A stretch of 64,000 bases of DNA from Calothrix sp. NIES-2098 (GTDB lineage Bacteria > Cyanobacteriota > Cyanobacteriia > Cyanobacteriales > Nostocaceae). A program made the position numbers and the translations under genes. The stretch's first letter is position 1; every line of letters begins with the position of its first letter. Below the pieces are notes generated by a model. That model saw only the letters and a list, made by a program, of their open reading frames with translations. It did no database searches and was not told where the DNA came from. Of the stretch, positions 27,149 through 35,381 are shown in pieces. The stretch spans positions 124,001 through 188,000 of the forward strand of contig AP018173.1 in the NCBI GenBank assembly GCA_002368175.1, given 5' to 3'.

Positions 27149-27560
27149 TATGGTTGTGCGATCGCTTGTCAATTGATTTTTGAGAAGATGGGGAGCGATC
27201 ACGTAGAAATTGGTTGGGTAATGAAGATAGCGATCACTTTGAGTTGCAAAAGTGAGATAGCGTGTATTGGTTAGATGATGAAGAGTGCGATCTCTTTGTT
27301 TGTGGAGATTTGTGAAAGCGATTGCCTGATTTGTAAAGTCCGATCGGGTGGAAATTTGTTGGGTGAGGAACAGAGCGATCGCTTGATTTGTAAAGTGTAA
27401 TCGCGGATCTTGTAGTGCGATCGCGTGTATTGCTTTGGTGATGAAGAATGCGATCGCTTTGTTTGTAGAGATTTGTGAAAGCGATCGCTTTTGGCACAGT
27501 GATGTGTGTGAGAAAATCCATTCATGGAAGCTTCGTAGGATTTGCTAGGCGATCGCATTC
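27149..27560 (+). repeat. HIP1-punctuated degenerate minisatellite
   Basis: About 400 bases consist of units of 22-40 bases that begin with GCGATCGC or a variant (GCGATCAC, GCGATCTC, CCGATCGG) and continue with words such as TTGATTTGTAAAGT, TTTGTTTGTGGAGATTTGTG, ATTGGTTGGGTGATGAAG. Ten or more units occur. Its first ~90 bp match the repeat at 23838-23931. No plausible gene lies here; open frames on the minus strand are repeats of the same words. Confidence 0.75.
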
Positions 27561-28153
27561 TTCAGTGCACCTATAGCCACGACTCAGCAAAAGTGTTGCG
27601 AGACATTAGCAGCCAAAACCTTTATAAATCAGGCTTTTTAGCTAAGTCATCAGATTTTTTCTTAGTTGCTTTCTTACTTACCGAAGAAAGGCAGAGGGAG
27701 AGATTTGCAGGGTATTTGTGAGAGGCGATCGCTAAGTACAGACCACCACAATTCTGGAATTAGTGGGATAGGTTCATGGAACCATTATGCTGTCTACTTT
27801 GAGCAGCTGACGGTGTATTTAATTACTCTATAGTACAACTATGAACTGTAATCTCTAGAGAGGCAATAGCATGGCAAATATTCAAATAGCTAAACACTCA
27901 AAGTTGGAGTAATCAGATTTTTTTCTTAGGTGTTTCCTTACTTGCGCCAAGTTTACAGTATCTCGATTCCAGATTTTAGAACTCGTGGCGATGAGGCGGC
28001 AACGCGTAGCGTCTCGTAGAGAAGGTTGGCAGCGATCTTGAGGGACTTAACGGGAAAAGTCATCAATGAAAGATTATACCATTTGAAGACTCTAATTTTT
28101 GTAGCCTAAAACCCTTATGGCTACGTTGTTTTTTGTTGTATCAAACAGCTTTT
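27561..28153. other. Gene-free stretch with a small local duplication
   Basis: No convincing gene. ATCAGATTTTTTCTTAG followed by a CTTTC-TTACTT stretch near 27648 recurs in altered form near 27909. A copy of a dispersed GTCTCGTAGAGAAG-type repeat is at about 27996-28025. A tiny ORF (MANIQIAKHSKLE) near 27871 is probably a remnant. Confidence 0.4.
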
Positions 28154-29734
28154 ATGCGAATTCTATTACTTTATCCTCTGTTTCCCAAATCATTCTGGTC
28201 TTTTGACAAAGCTCTGGAATTAATTGGACGTAAAGTTTCTCTTCCACCTTTGAGTTTGATCACTGTTGCAGCTATCCTGCCTCAAACCTGGGAATTTCGC
28301 TTGGTAGACCGGAACGTTGGTTATGAAACTGAAGCAGATTGGGACTGGGCAGATCTGGCGATCATCTCCGGCATGATCGTGCAAAAAGACGACATGCTGT
28401 ATTTGATTGCAGCGGCGAAGCGGCAGGGCAAACGAGTCGTGGTTGGAGGACCTTATGTCACCTCCGTACCTGAGGCGGCGCAGTCGGCTGGGGCAGATTT
28501 TCTGGTGTTGGATGAAGGTGAAATCACTCTACCGATGCTGGTTGAAGCATTGCAACGAGGAGAAACGAATGGCATCTTTCGTGCCAATGGCGAAAAGCCT
28601 GATGTTACCACTACACCCATTCCTCGATTTGATCTGCTCAATCTCAATGCATACAGCGATATGTCGGTTCAGTTCTCGCGGGGGTGCCCGTACCAATGCG
28701 AATTCTGCGACATTATTGTCCTCTATGGACGCAAGCCACGCACTAAAACACCTGCCCAACTGTTAGCAGAGTTGCAAAGGCTCTACGACCTGGGTTGGCG
28801 TAGATCGGTCTTTGTCGTAGACGACAACTTCATTGGCAACAAACGCAATGCCAAGCTGATGCTACGAGAACTGGTACCCTGGATGGCAGAACATGACTAC
28901 CCTTTCAGCCTCTCAACAGAAGCTTCGGTTGATTTAGCCCAAGATCAGGAATTGCTGGCTCTGATGATCGCCGCTAACTTTAGTGCTGTCTTTTTGGGTA
29001 TTGAAACGCCAGACACAGATAGCTTATCTCTGACTCAAAAATTTCAAAACACTCGCAACTCTCTTGTAGAGTCAGTTCAAATCATTAATCGAGCAGGGCT
29101 ACGGGTAATGGCAGGTTTCATCATTGGGTTTGATGACGAGAAATCAGGCGCTGGCGATCGCATTATTGACTTTGTTGAAGCCACTGCTATTCCCCAAGCA
29201 CTCTTCGGAATGCTGCAAGCATTGCCCGGAACCGCACTCTGGCATCGACTTGAGAAAGAGGGGCGCTTACAGACAGAACACAAAGCGGTTAGCGGAAAAC
29301 AAACAACGCTGATGAACTTTGTTCCAACCCGCCCATTAGAGGAAATTGCCCAGGAGTATATCAAGTGCTTCTGGCAGTTGTACGAACCCGATCGCTATTT
29401 GGCGCGGGTTTACCGCCATTATTTGACTATGACACCGATTTCTCATAAAAAGAAAAATCCTCAGATGTTGGAGTTAATGGAAATTCGGGCGCTGTTCATC
29501 ATCTTCTGGCGGCAAGGAATCAAGCGCAGCACTCGCTGGCAGTTCTGGAAACAGCTATTTGCAATTATTCAGAAAAACCCAGGAGTATTCACGCATTATC
29601 TGACCAGTTGCGCCCATATCGAACATTTTCTTGAATATCGTCAGATTATATGGGAAGAAGTTGAAGTCGAACTGGTTGATTACTTATCGCGCGAGCCGAA
29701 AAATACTGAATTAGCAACAGATAGCTCCATGTAA
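28154..29734 (+). CDS. B12-binding domain radical SAM protein (DUF4070 type)
   Basis: A protein of about 526 residues. The N-terminal B12-binding-like domain runs to about 150 (VVVGGPYVTSVPEAAQSAGA, DEGEIT). The radical SAM core has the cluster motif CPYQCEFC with Cys178, Cys182 and Cys185, and later VFLGIETPD and GLRVMAGFIIGFDDE; the rest matches the DUF4070 C-terminal domain. ATG 28154 (MRILLLYPLFPKSFW) is the natural start since the B12-binding strand begins there. The substrate is unknown; relatives act on lipids, tetrapyrroles or hopanoids. It stands alone with a terminator downstream. Confidence 0.88.
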   Translation: MRILLLYPLFPKSFWSFDKALELIGRKVSLPPLSLITVAAILPQTWEFRLVDRNVGYETEADWDWADLAIISGMIVQKDDMLYLIAAAKRQGKRVVVGGPYVTSVPEAAQSAGADFLVLDEGEITLPMLVEALQRGETNGIFRANGEKPDVTTTPIPRFDLLNLNAYSDMSVQFSRGCPYQCEFCDIIVLYGRKPRTKTPAQLLAELQRLYDLGWRRSVFVVDDNFIGNKRNAKLMLRELVPWMAEHDYPFSLSTEASVDLAQDQELLALMIAANFSAVFLGIETPDTDSLSLTQKFQNTRNSLVESVQIINRAGLRVMAGFIIGFDDEKSGAGDRIIDFVEATAIPQALFGMLQALPGTALWHRLEKEGRLQTEHKAVSGKQTTLMNFVPTRPLEEIAQEYIKCFWQLYEPDRYLARVYRHYLTMTPISHKKKNPQMLELMEIRALFIIFWRQGIKRSTRWQFWKQLFAIIQKNPGVFTHYLTSCAHIEHFLEYRQIIWEEVEVELVDYLSREPKNTELATDSSM

Positions 29735-29764
29735 AAACCTGTTTTCTTGCTTCAATCACAGAGG

Positions 29765-29843
29765 ACACCAAATCCGGTCGTGAGGTCGAGCATTGGTCGA
29801 ATCATCCCCATTACTTTCATTCCACGAATTTAGGATTTGGTGT
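29765..29843. mobile_element. Short element with perfect 11-bp terminal inverted repeats
   Basis: ACACCAAATCC at 29765-29775 and GGATTTGGTGT at 29833-29843 enclose 57 bases with no gene. The size and perfect ends fit a MITE or a solo IS-end pair, inserted behind the radical SAM gene. No flanking target duplication is obvious. Confidence 0.5.
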
Positions 29844-29930
29844 AATCGGCAACTGAGAATGCTTCTAGCTCTGCAATGAGAATTGGGCAAACGTTGGTAG
29901 TTTTAGAAAAAATTAATGCAGTAAAAAATT

Positions 29931-29962
29931 AAGGGGCTAGTCAGTAGCTATGCCCCTATTTT
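29931..29962. terminator. Bidirectional rho-independent terminator
   Basis: AGGGGC pairs with GCCCCT around a 14-base loop; it is followed by ATTTTT on the plus strand and AATTTTTT on the minus strand. It separates the converging radical SAM gene and the minus-strand gene ending at 29974. Confidence 0.65.
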
Positions 29963-29973
29963 TCTGCTTATTT

Positions 29974-30300
29974 TTATAACCGCGAACGCTGATACATCTC
30001 CCATTTATTGCAGTACTCCTGCTGCCGATACTCTTCTGGGATTTCCATTTCTTTGCACTCGTTAAACAGCGATTCAAAAGCCTTCCAGAATTGCCCGTCT
30101 CGTGGCTCATTCACTAAATCCCACTTGTTGAGCGCTCGCTGCAACAAAAAGAATGCTGTCAGCTTTTCGAGTGGTTGTAAATCCCACTTCTGAGATGAGA
30201 AATAATTATCTATTGCTTTGCTTGGGTCAAACCCAGTTCGTTGCAGATATTTGTATCCATCAAAACGTAAAGCACAGGTATTTAGTGTATCGTCGTTCAT
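29974..30300 (-). CDS. Hypothetical protein, 108 aa
   Basis: A small soluble protein rich in aromatic residues and charge: FDGYKYLQRTGFDP at the front and LFNECKEMEIPEEYRQQEYC toward the end. No known domain recognised. The frame is intact and ends at a good bidirectional terminator, which supports its being a gene. Confidence 0.6.
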   Translation of the reverse strand: MNDDTLNTCALRFDGYKYLQRTGFDPSKAIDNYFSSQKWDLQPLEKLTAFFLLQRALNKWDLVNEPRDGQFWKAFESLFNECKEMEIPEEYRQQEYCNKWEMYQRSRL

Positions 30301-30683
30301 TTTTCTATCCTAATTGTGTACTCATCTACTGCGATATTCTATTAATATTCCTCGCTTTATCAACCAAGAGCGAGACATAAATCTGTGAAACTTCATGTAT
30401 TCCTAAGAAAATCCAATATCTCCCAAAATATCGACCTGAAAAACTGATTTATCACACTTTGTTATAGCCACTTTGATCGCTCACCATCTCCTTTCGCTGA
30501 GTTGGTGGCTGGAGCATACGCAAGATCTATGGCAACAAGTTTTCGCTAATTTGGGGGTTTAATTAGCTGAAATAGGTTGTTTGATAGTTGGGTGCATTAT
30601 TTAACTTTCTTATAGAAAACTTTTAATAGACGCAAGTGGATGCGATCGCTTCCTCTAGACTCAAGCGCAAAGGCGATCGCACG
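30301..30683. other. Intergenic stretch
   Basis: About 380 bases with two HIP1 sites near 30642 and 30672 and no ORF with coding character. I see nothing else in it. Confidence 0.4.
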
Positions 30684-30884
30684 CTAGAGCTTATTTTTTG
30701 GCAGATATCTATATCTATTGCCATCTTTTATTTTTTCGACTAAACCTTCTTGTACTAATTTATTCGCGTTCCTATATACAGTATCCGTGCAAATATAGTT
30801 TAGTTTTTTAGATATTTCGCTTGCAGTAACTCCATTTGAACATTGAATAATTATCTGCTTAATCTTGTCTTTATTATTAGTCAT
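30684..30884 (-). CDS. Small winged-helix/HTH DNA-binding protein
   Basis: 66 residues: KIKQIIIQCSNGVTASEISK is a helix-turn-helix, then TDTVYRNANKLVQEGLVEKI and a wing (DGNRYRYLPK). This is the fold of MarR/ArsR-type or replication-associated winged helices. Nothing visible shows its target. Neighbouring small genes suggest plasmid- or prophage-derived DNA. Confidence 0.65.
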   Translation of the reverse strand: MTNNKDKIKQIIIQCSNGVTASEISKKLNYICTDTVYRNANKLVQEGLVEKIKDGNRYRYLPKNKL

Positions 30885-30908
30885 AGTTTTTCTTCATTAG
30901 TTGTTGGG

Positions 30909-30948
30909 AAAAAGGCAAGCGCCGTTTAGAATTGCGCTCGCCTTTTTC
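30909..30948 (-). terminator. Rho-independent terminator
   Basis: AAAAAGGC and GCCTTTTT, with inner AGCGC/GCGCT pairing, form a long hairpin directly behind the minus-strand gene ending at 30951. The structure works in both directions. Confidence 0.75.
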
Positions 30949-30950
30949 CT

Positions 30951-31130
30951 CTAAGAAATTGCCTGCTCAACTGCATCAACCAACTTTCTTGCTAGTTCAA
31001 GAGCGCGTTTTGCCCTTGGATCTGTTTCTGCTAAGAAATCAATTGTAAGAGCAGTTGAATCACATCCTATGAAAGTTGCAACTTGGACTGCAAACTCATG
31101 AACTAATTCGTGACGTTGTTCTGAGGTCAT
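30951..31130 (-). CDS. Hypothetical protein, 59 aa
   Basis: A short helical protein starting MTSEQRHELVHEFAVQVATF and ending LELARKLVDAVEQAIS. Its ATG overlaps the TAA of the upstream gene by one base (TAATG), so the two are translationally coupled. A terminator follows at once. I do not recognise a family. Confidence 0.65.
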   Translation of the reverse strand: MTSEQRHELVHEFAVQVATFIGCDSTALTIDFLAETDPRAKRALELARKLVDAVEQAIS

Positions 31131-31456
31131 TAGTTTAGTGCAGTAGCGATCGCAGCCCCTAACTGTTTCAATGTTCTTTCTTTAGCAAACTCAGCCGCCG
31201 CCCGTGCTGATTCTGCCAGGATGGTATCAGTGTTAGGGGTCAGCTTGAGCGCACCGCCCAAATACCCCAGTGCTTTACAGTAATTGTCAGAGAGATTGGT
31301 AGATGCCAAACGTTTTACAACTTGATGATTATTTTGATGAAATGCTTTCAAAGCATCAATTTGAGCATCGGTTTCAGGGGTTCCCAAAACATCTATAATC
31401 GCGTTAATAGCTTCTAATACTTGTGCTGTTGTTAATTCTGATGTTGATTGAACCAT
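31130..31456 (-). CDS. Hypothetical helical protein, 108 aa
   Basis: MVQSTSELTTAQVLEAINAI begins a helical protein with DNYCKALGYLGGALKLTPNT and an Ala-rich C-terminal helix. ATG 31456 is chosen because AAGGAG lies just upstream on this strand; an earlier in-frame ATG at 31480 has none. It forms a two-gene operon with the 59-residue gene. Function unknown. Confidence 0.65.
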   Translation of the reverse strand: MVQSTSELTTAQVLEAINAIIDVLGTPETDAQIDALKAFHQNNHQVVKRLASTNLSDNYCKALGYLGGALKLTPNTDTILAESARAAAEFAKERTLKQLGAAIATALN

Positions 31457-31780
31457 TTTACTTATTCTCCTTTTAACCAATCGTTAGATTTTTCTGCCAG
31501 CGATACTAGAAAAGCCAAAGAAAGATTTATCGGTGTAACCCATCTTGGAACTAATGCAGCTTTTGGGGATGGTACAGCAGCCATGAGAAAGGCTGGCAGT
31601 ATCCTGATTGAGAAATTTACAGCAGATGGTGAGAAACCATTGTCTAGAGTAGTTGTTAAGCATGGCTTAGTTGATACTCAAGAGAATAAACTAGAAGATA
31701 TAGAGCATATATTACCAACATGGTTTGAGGCTTTCACGATTTACAATCATTTCCACAATCAACCTATTGACTTTAATTAA
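31448..31780 (+). CDS. Hypothetical or remnant ORF
   Basis: Open on the plus strand for 110 codons. Residues from about 25 on look protein-like (GVTHLGTNAAFGDGTAAMRK, SRVVVKHGLVDTQENKLED), but the first 20 codons overlap the 5' end of the divergent gene and no RBS is visible. It may be the tail of a gene whose start was lost. Family not recognised. Confidence 0.4.
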   Translation: MNHFTYSPFNQSLDFSASDTRKAKERFIGVTHLGTNAAFGDGTAAMRKAGSILIEKFTADGEKPLSRVVVKHGLVDTQENKLEDIEHILPTWFEAFTIYNHFHNQPIDFN

Positions 31781-31797
31781 ACTATGGACACGAACTT

Positions 31798-31941
31798 ATG
31801 ATTAAGAAATTAATTAAGATTATATTAAAAATCTTACCAGATGATACACTCTGCTTACTTGAAGAGGAATGCTTTAAGGAAATGGAAACAAGAAATTTTA
31901 TTATTTACGAAGATGATTTAAATCAATCTGGGCAGAATTAA
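31798..31941 (+). CDS. Possible small protein, 47 aa
   Basis: MIKKLIKIILKILPDDTLCL followed by an acidic part ending YEDDLNQSGQN. The amphipathic start and acidic tail are unlike random sequence, but it is short and has no RBS. Low confidence. Confidence 0.3.
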   Translation: MIKKLIKIILKILPDDTLCLLEEECFKEMETRNFIIYEDDLNQSGQN

Positions 31942-32003
31942 ATCAGTAGCGATCGCAGTCTTTCTCTTGGGAAAGCTAAATTTATAAACAATTAATAAAT
32001 AAT

Positions 32004-32375
32004 ATGACAACTACATTAGACCTATCAAAATTCCTATACTGCCGCAATTGTGGTATGAAAACCCAGCATTACAAAGATTTAAAATATGACTGGGGCTATA
32101 GCTGCCGCACTTGCACGACTTGGCAACATCAAAGCCAATTATTTGAAATTCAGCAAGGTTATCCCGCAGCTTTGATAGTTGATAGCATGAAAGATGATGA
32201 AATTAAATGGGCTGGTGGCAATTTACAAAATTTTATCGAAGCTGCTCATGCTTTAGAGCTTGAGTATGATTATCAAAAAACTGAGGATGGATATGATTTT
32301 TTAGCCTGGCATCCAGATGATGAAGAAAAATCAGCACAAATTAGAATTGCCACTATGGAATATATAAAAGATTAG
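32004..32375 (+). CDS. Zinc-ribbon hypothetical protein, 123 aa
   Basis: The N-terminus carries two Cys pairs (YCRNCGMKTQHYKD and YSCRTCTTW), which form a zinc ribbon. The rest includes NLQNFIEAAHALELEYDYQK, and the end is acidic. No RBS of note; the ATG follows an AT-rich leader. Function unknown; perhaps nucleic-acid binding. Confidence 0.6.
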   Translation: MTTTLDLSKFLYCRNCGMKTQHYKDLKYDWGYSCRTCTTWQHQSQLFEIQQGYPAALIVDSMKDDEIKWAGGNLQNFIEAAHALELEYDYQKTEDGYDFLAWHPDDEEKSAQIRIATMEYIKD

Positions 32376-32438
32376 CGTAGGAAGCGTAAGAACCGTAAGC
32401 ATCGCTTCCAAGACAATATAAATTTTCCTCTAAGAATT

Positions 32439-32624
32439 ATGAAAGCACGAAAGATAACAGGAACATTCAAATACTGCAATTCAGGCAGGGAGGAAGTTAA
32501 AACAGTTAATTGCCTATTTGATGAAAATGCTGAAAAATACGAGTTGACAAAGGTTTATGTTGTAGAATTTGGTTGTCAACTAGTATTTTCTAAATCAGAC
32601 AATACTTTTTTAGTTAACGATTAA
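32439..32624 (+). CDS. Hypothetical protein, 61 aa
   Basis: A short basic-to-acidic protein, MKARKITGTFKYCNSGREEV at the start and VYVVEFGCQLVFSKSDNTFL near the end, predicted beta-rich. It lies between two hypothetical genes in the same direction. No family recognised. Confidence 0.5.
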   Translation: MKARKITGTFKYCNSGREEVKTVNCLFDENAEKYELTKVYVVEFGCQLVFSKSDNTFLVND

Positions 32625-32666
32625 ATTTATAACGATAACGCGCTTTAATATGAGAGTTAATGAAGC

Positions 32667-33071
32667 ATGAATATGCAATCATTGCCACTAGAATTTGAAC
32701 TGGCAGCATCTAAAATTGCAGCACAGTATTATCCACATAGGCGTTATAAACTAGTTTTCACAATTGAGGCTAATTATATTGAGATTCAATTTCAGGGGTA
32801 TCTCGCTGAAAGTTTTGACCCACGCAAACGCCCATCAAATAATCCAACTGATGATTTTTACCGCGACAAAGAAATAGACTTCACAGTTAGTTATGGAAAC
32901 GGACAGCTATCACTATCTGGATGGTGGCGGAGAGCGATATTAACTTTTGATTACAATACTCAGTCTTGGAGTAATGAAGATGGGGAAGAAATTAGTTGTC
33001 CCTATCCCGATGGCTATGAGTTCGAGAATATTGCAGCAGCACTCTACCCTTTGTTACGGCAGTATTTTTAA
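32667..33071 (+). CDS. Hypothetical protein, 134 aa
   Basis: A soluble alpha/beta protein. Its features are YYPHRRYKLVFTIEANYIEI, YGNGQLSLSGWWRRAILTFD and a Pro/Tyr-rich SCPYPDGYEFENIAAALYPL end. It is the last of a run of small plus-strand hypotheticals from 31798. No known domain. Confidence 0.55.
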   Translation: MNMQSLPLEFELAASKIAAQYYPHRRYKLVFTIEANYIEIQFQGYLAESFDPRKRPSNNPTDDFYRDKEIDFTVSYGNGQLSLSGWWRRAILTFDYNTQSWSNEDGEEISCPYPDGYEFENIAAALYPLLRQYF

Positions 33072-33104
33072 TTAAAACAGTGGGGTAGCAAGTTGCTGGG
33101 CGGG

Positions 33105-33251
33105 ATGAATATAAAACAGAAGCCTGTGAATAAAAAGAATTCATCACCAGGGCAATTGAGCCTACCTTGGAACCAGTGCCAGGTATCGGAAAATCCCCAA
33201 GTAAAAGATGTTGCAGAAAAATTTATTCGTGCCAATTGCTTTAAGTCTTGA
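33105..33251 (+). CDS. Possible small protein, 48 aa
   Basis: MNIKQKPVNKKNSSPGQLSL, then PWNQCQVSENPQVKDVAEKF and IRANCFKS. CGGG before the ATG is a weak RBS. Composition is plausible for a small regulatory protein; unproven. Confidence 0.3.
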   Translation: MNIKQKPVNKKNSSPGQLSLPWNQCQVSENPQVKDVAEKFIRANCFKS

Positions 33252-33643
33252 AAATTTGCTATCTTTGATTCTAGTTACTTTGTCCCCCACCCCCTGTTTG
33301 TTCGGGAGCGACACTCGCAGCATAAGAATTTGGTACTTCTTGGAAAATCATGAGTGAATGGGGTGGAAAAGGGAAAAGGTACTACTAACAAGCTGCTTTG
33401 GTGTTCGTTCATTCAACTTACTTAACTTCAGGGCTTGCCTTGAAGAAGTATAAGGATAACTGTATTTTATATGCAGATGTCCAATGCTGATCGCATTTTG
33501 CTGTTGCAATTTGTGATTTGAGTTGTATACACGGATGCCCGGTTAAACAAAGCAGTATAAAGTCAAGCTTTTAGCTACCGGAATTGTTGCAAACGCTCTC
33601 TTCAAGGCAGCCTCCTAGATTAAACCCAAGGAGGTTAAATAAA
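33252..33643. other. Intergenic stretch
   Basis: About 390 bases without a convincing gene; the last bases hold an AAGGAGG ribosome site (about 33629-33635) serving the GTG at 33644. I see no terminator or repeat. Confidence 0.35.
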
Positions 33644-33805
33644 GTGCAACGTTCCGTCAATATCACCAAAAGCAATAAGACCGCATTCAATGCGATCGCC
33701 CCAGGCTGTCTTGATCTGGGGCTTTTGCTTTTGCAGTTTCTATTCACAGAAAAAAGCCCGGAATCTCTTCCAGGCCAATCAATTAAACTCACTTACATGA
33801 TATAG
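33644..33805 (+). CDS. Possible small protein with GTG start, 53 aa
   Basis: A GTG start nine bases after AAGGAGG gives a 53-residue product with a hydrophobic stretch (APGCLDLGLLLLQFLFTEK). The strong RBS is the main evidence. It lies directly before another small hydrophobic ORF at 33808. An antisense frame over the same bases is ruled out by lack of RBS. Confidence 0.4.
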   Translation: MQRSVNITKSNKTAFNAIAPGCLDLGLLLLQFLFTEKSPESLPGQSIKLTYMI

Positions 33806-33807
33806 CC

Positions 33808-33978
33808 ATGTCAATAGAGAAACATAAATTTCCTAAACCGCCCAAAAAACGCAGAGGTTCACTGCTTTGGTGGTTTCGTCAGAAATGCAGATTCTGGCAG
33901 CCAATTGCAACTGCGATCGCAGCAATCTTTTCCTTGCTGCTAACACTGCTAAAGCTTTGGCAATATTTCCATCCTTAA
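33808..33978 (+). CDS. Small membrane protein, 56 aa
   Basis: Basic N-terminus (KPPKKRRGSLLWWFRQKCR) followed by one membrane segment (PIATAIAAIFSLLLTLLKLW). It may pair with the ORF ending three bases upstream. A terminator follows at 34007. Similar size and layout to the ORF at 37012. Function unknown. Confidence 0.5.
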   Translation: MSIEKHKFPKPPKKRRGSLLWWFRQKCRFWQPIATAIAAIFSLLLTLLKLWQYFHP

Positions 33979-34006
33979 CTGTGCTTTACGCACATAATTA
34001 AACTTC

Positions 34007-34032
34007 AAAGGTGGGCATTGCTCACCTTTTTT
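34007..34032 (+). terminator. Rho-independent terminator
   Basis: AAGGTGGGC and GCTCACCTT form a stem of nine pairs (one wobble) with an ATT loop, followed by TTTT. It ends the small-ORF transcript at 33978. Confidence 0.7.
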
Positions 34033-34439
34033 GTATGTAACGTACAGTCTTAGCATGGGGCATTGTCAATGCTGTACAAAGTGCGATCAACTTTTGCCGT
34101 TATGAAGCGATCACAGAGTCAGACTTAATCACAACTTCAGTTCTTCGCGCTTAGTGTTTGAACCAATCATCCTGAGCAACTGCTGATTAAGGTAACTTTG
34201 AGTGCAAACGTAGAGACTATCCCAAATACCAGACTAGGACAGATTTTGCTACCGACTGTATTGACTGTTGGTTTCTCTAATACCAGATACTTGCGATAAT
34301 GCAAAAGCAAAGTTTGCTTTTGTCAAACTGACAGTAGCATTATATTACCACACTACAACAGTTGAACTTATCTCTAAAATGACATGACAGAAGAGACATT
34401 TAAATAACTGCATGAAAACTAATTTTATAGACTTTTCTC
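34033..34439. other. Intergenic stretch
   Basis: About 400 bases between converging units, containing one GCGATCA site and no ORF worth reporting. Confidence 0.35.
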
Positions 34440-35357
34440 TTAACTCTCAACTTTATACCTAAAACGAATAGCCTGATTCCGAAGGGCAGGAAATTCCTTT
34501 CCAGAAACTTCCTCTGCTTCTTTAGCCAATTGTTCAGCGTCCTCCTCATTACCTTCTGCCCTAGCTAACTCTGCTAGTCGAAGTAGTACACCAGCTTTCA
34601 TATCAGTGCGATTAATTTCGTTACAGAGTTGATGGCATTCAGCATAATATTTTCTAGCATTTTCATAATCCTTTTGAAGAAAGTATAATCGACCTAAGTT
34701 CAGCAATGGGGCTGCTTGATAATACAAATATGGAGAACCCCATTCACTATATAGTTCACGATACTGAGTTAAAGACTTATGAAGTTCATCATAACTTGCA
34801 TGGAAGTTTTGGAGCTTGAAGTAGAGATTACCAAGCACATTACGTAGTTCCGCTTCTTGAGCTGCCAAAGCCTTGTCTTTATGAACTTTAGTTTGTTCAA
34901 TAACTACAATTTCTAAAGCTTGGCAATAGCACTTTAAGGCAGATTCTAAGTGTTTTTGGCGAAGTAATAAAGTTCCTAAATATCGTAGTGACTGGCATTC
35001 GCCTACAGGATTTTTAATTAATTGGAATTTCTGTAGTGACTCATCAAATTGCTGTCGGGCTTTATCAAATTTTTCTTGTTCCATATAAGCCCATCCTAGC
35101 TCATTTAAGAGTTGTCCTTGTGCTGAAATATTATCTAGAGCTTTAGCACAACTAAGAACAATAGTTCCACATTTTACATAGTCATTCCAATATCCCTTGT
35201 ACCACAATTCTGTACTTATACATTCCCATATTTCCTTCAACTTATTAAAAGCACGAACGCTTTGAGAATTACGTAATAAACAAAACTCTTGATAGCTTTT
35301 TAGAAGACTAGGTAGATTTAACCTTTCTTCAGATACGAGTAAGTCAGTTGTATTCAT
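34440..35357 (-). CDS. TPR-repeat protein
   Basis: A 305-residue helical repeat protein: LLNELGWAYMEQEKFDKARQ, CQSLRYLGTLLLRQKHLESA, LLNLGRLYFLQKDYENARKY and further TPRs cover most of it. It follows the STAND ATPase gene by 24 bases on the same strand, so it probably acts as the sensor or partner module of that protein, a role TPRs usually fill at the C-terminus of such ATPases. No catalytic motif. Confidence 0.85.
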   Translation of the reverse strand: MNTTDLLVSEERLNLPSLLKSYQEFCLLRNSQSVRAFNKLKEIWECISTELWYKGYWNDYVKCGTIVLSCAKALDNISAQGQLLNELGWAYMEQEKFDKARQQFDESLQKFQLIKNPVGECQSLRYLGTLLLRQKHLESALKCYCQALEIVVIEQTKVHKDKALAAQEAELRNVLGNLYFKLQNFHASYDELHKSLTQYRELYSEWGSPYLYYQAAPLLNLGRLYFLQKDYENARKYYAECHQLCNEINRTDMKAGVLLRLAELARAEGNEEDAEQLAKEAEEVSGKEFPALRNQAIRFRYKVES

Positions 35358-35381
35358 AATTACTTTCTATTTCGTAACTTT

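Noticed and set aside
27234..27558. Two overlapping minus-strand frames of about 95 codons
   Set aside because: They translate the HIP1 minisatellite; the Ser/His/Lys-rich words repeat with the DNA units.
27149..27560. CRISPR array
   Set aside because: Units vary in length and sequence, the common word is HIP1, and no cas gene is near.
33571..33792. Minus-strand 73-codon frame
   Set aside because: No RBS; the plus strand has a strong AAGGAGG site for a GTG start over the same bases.
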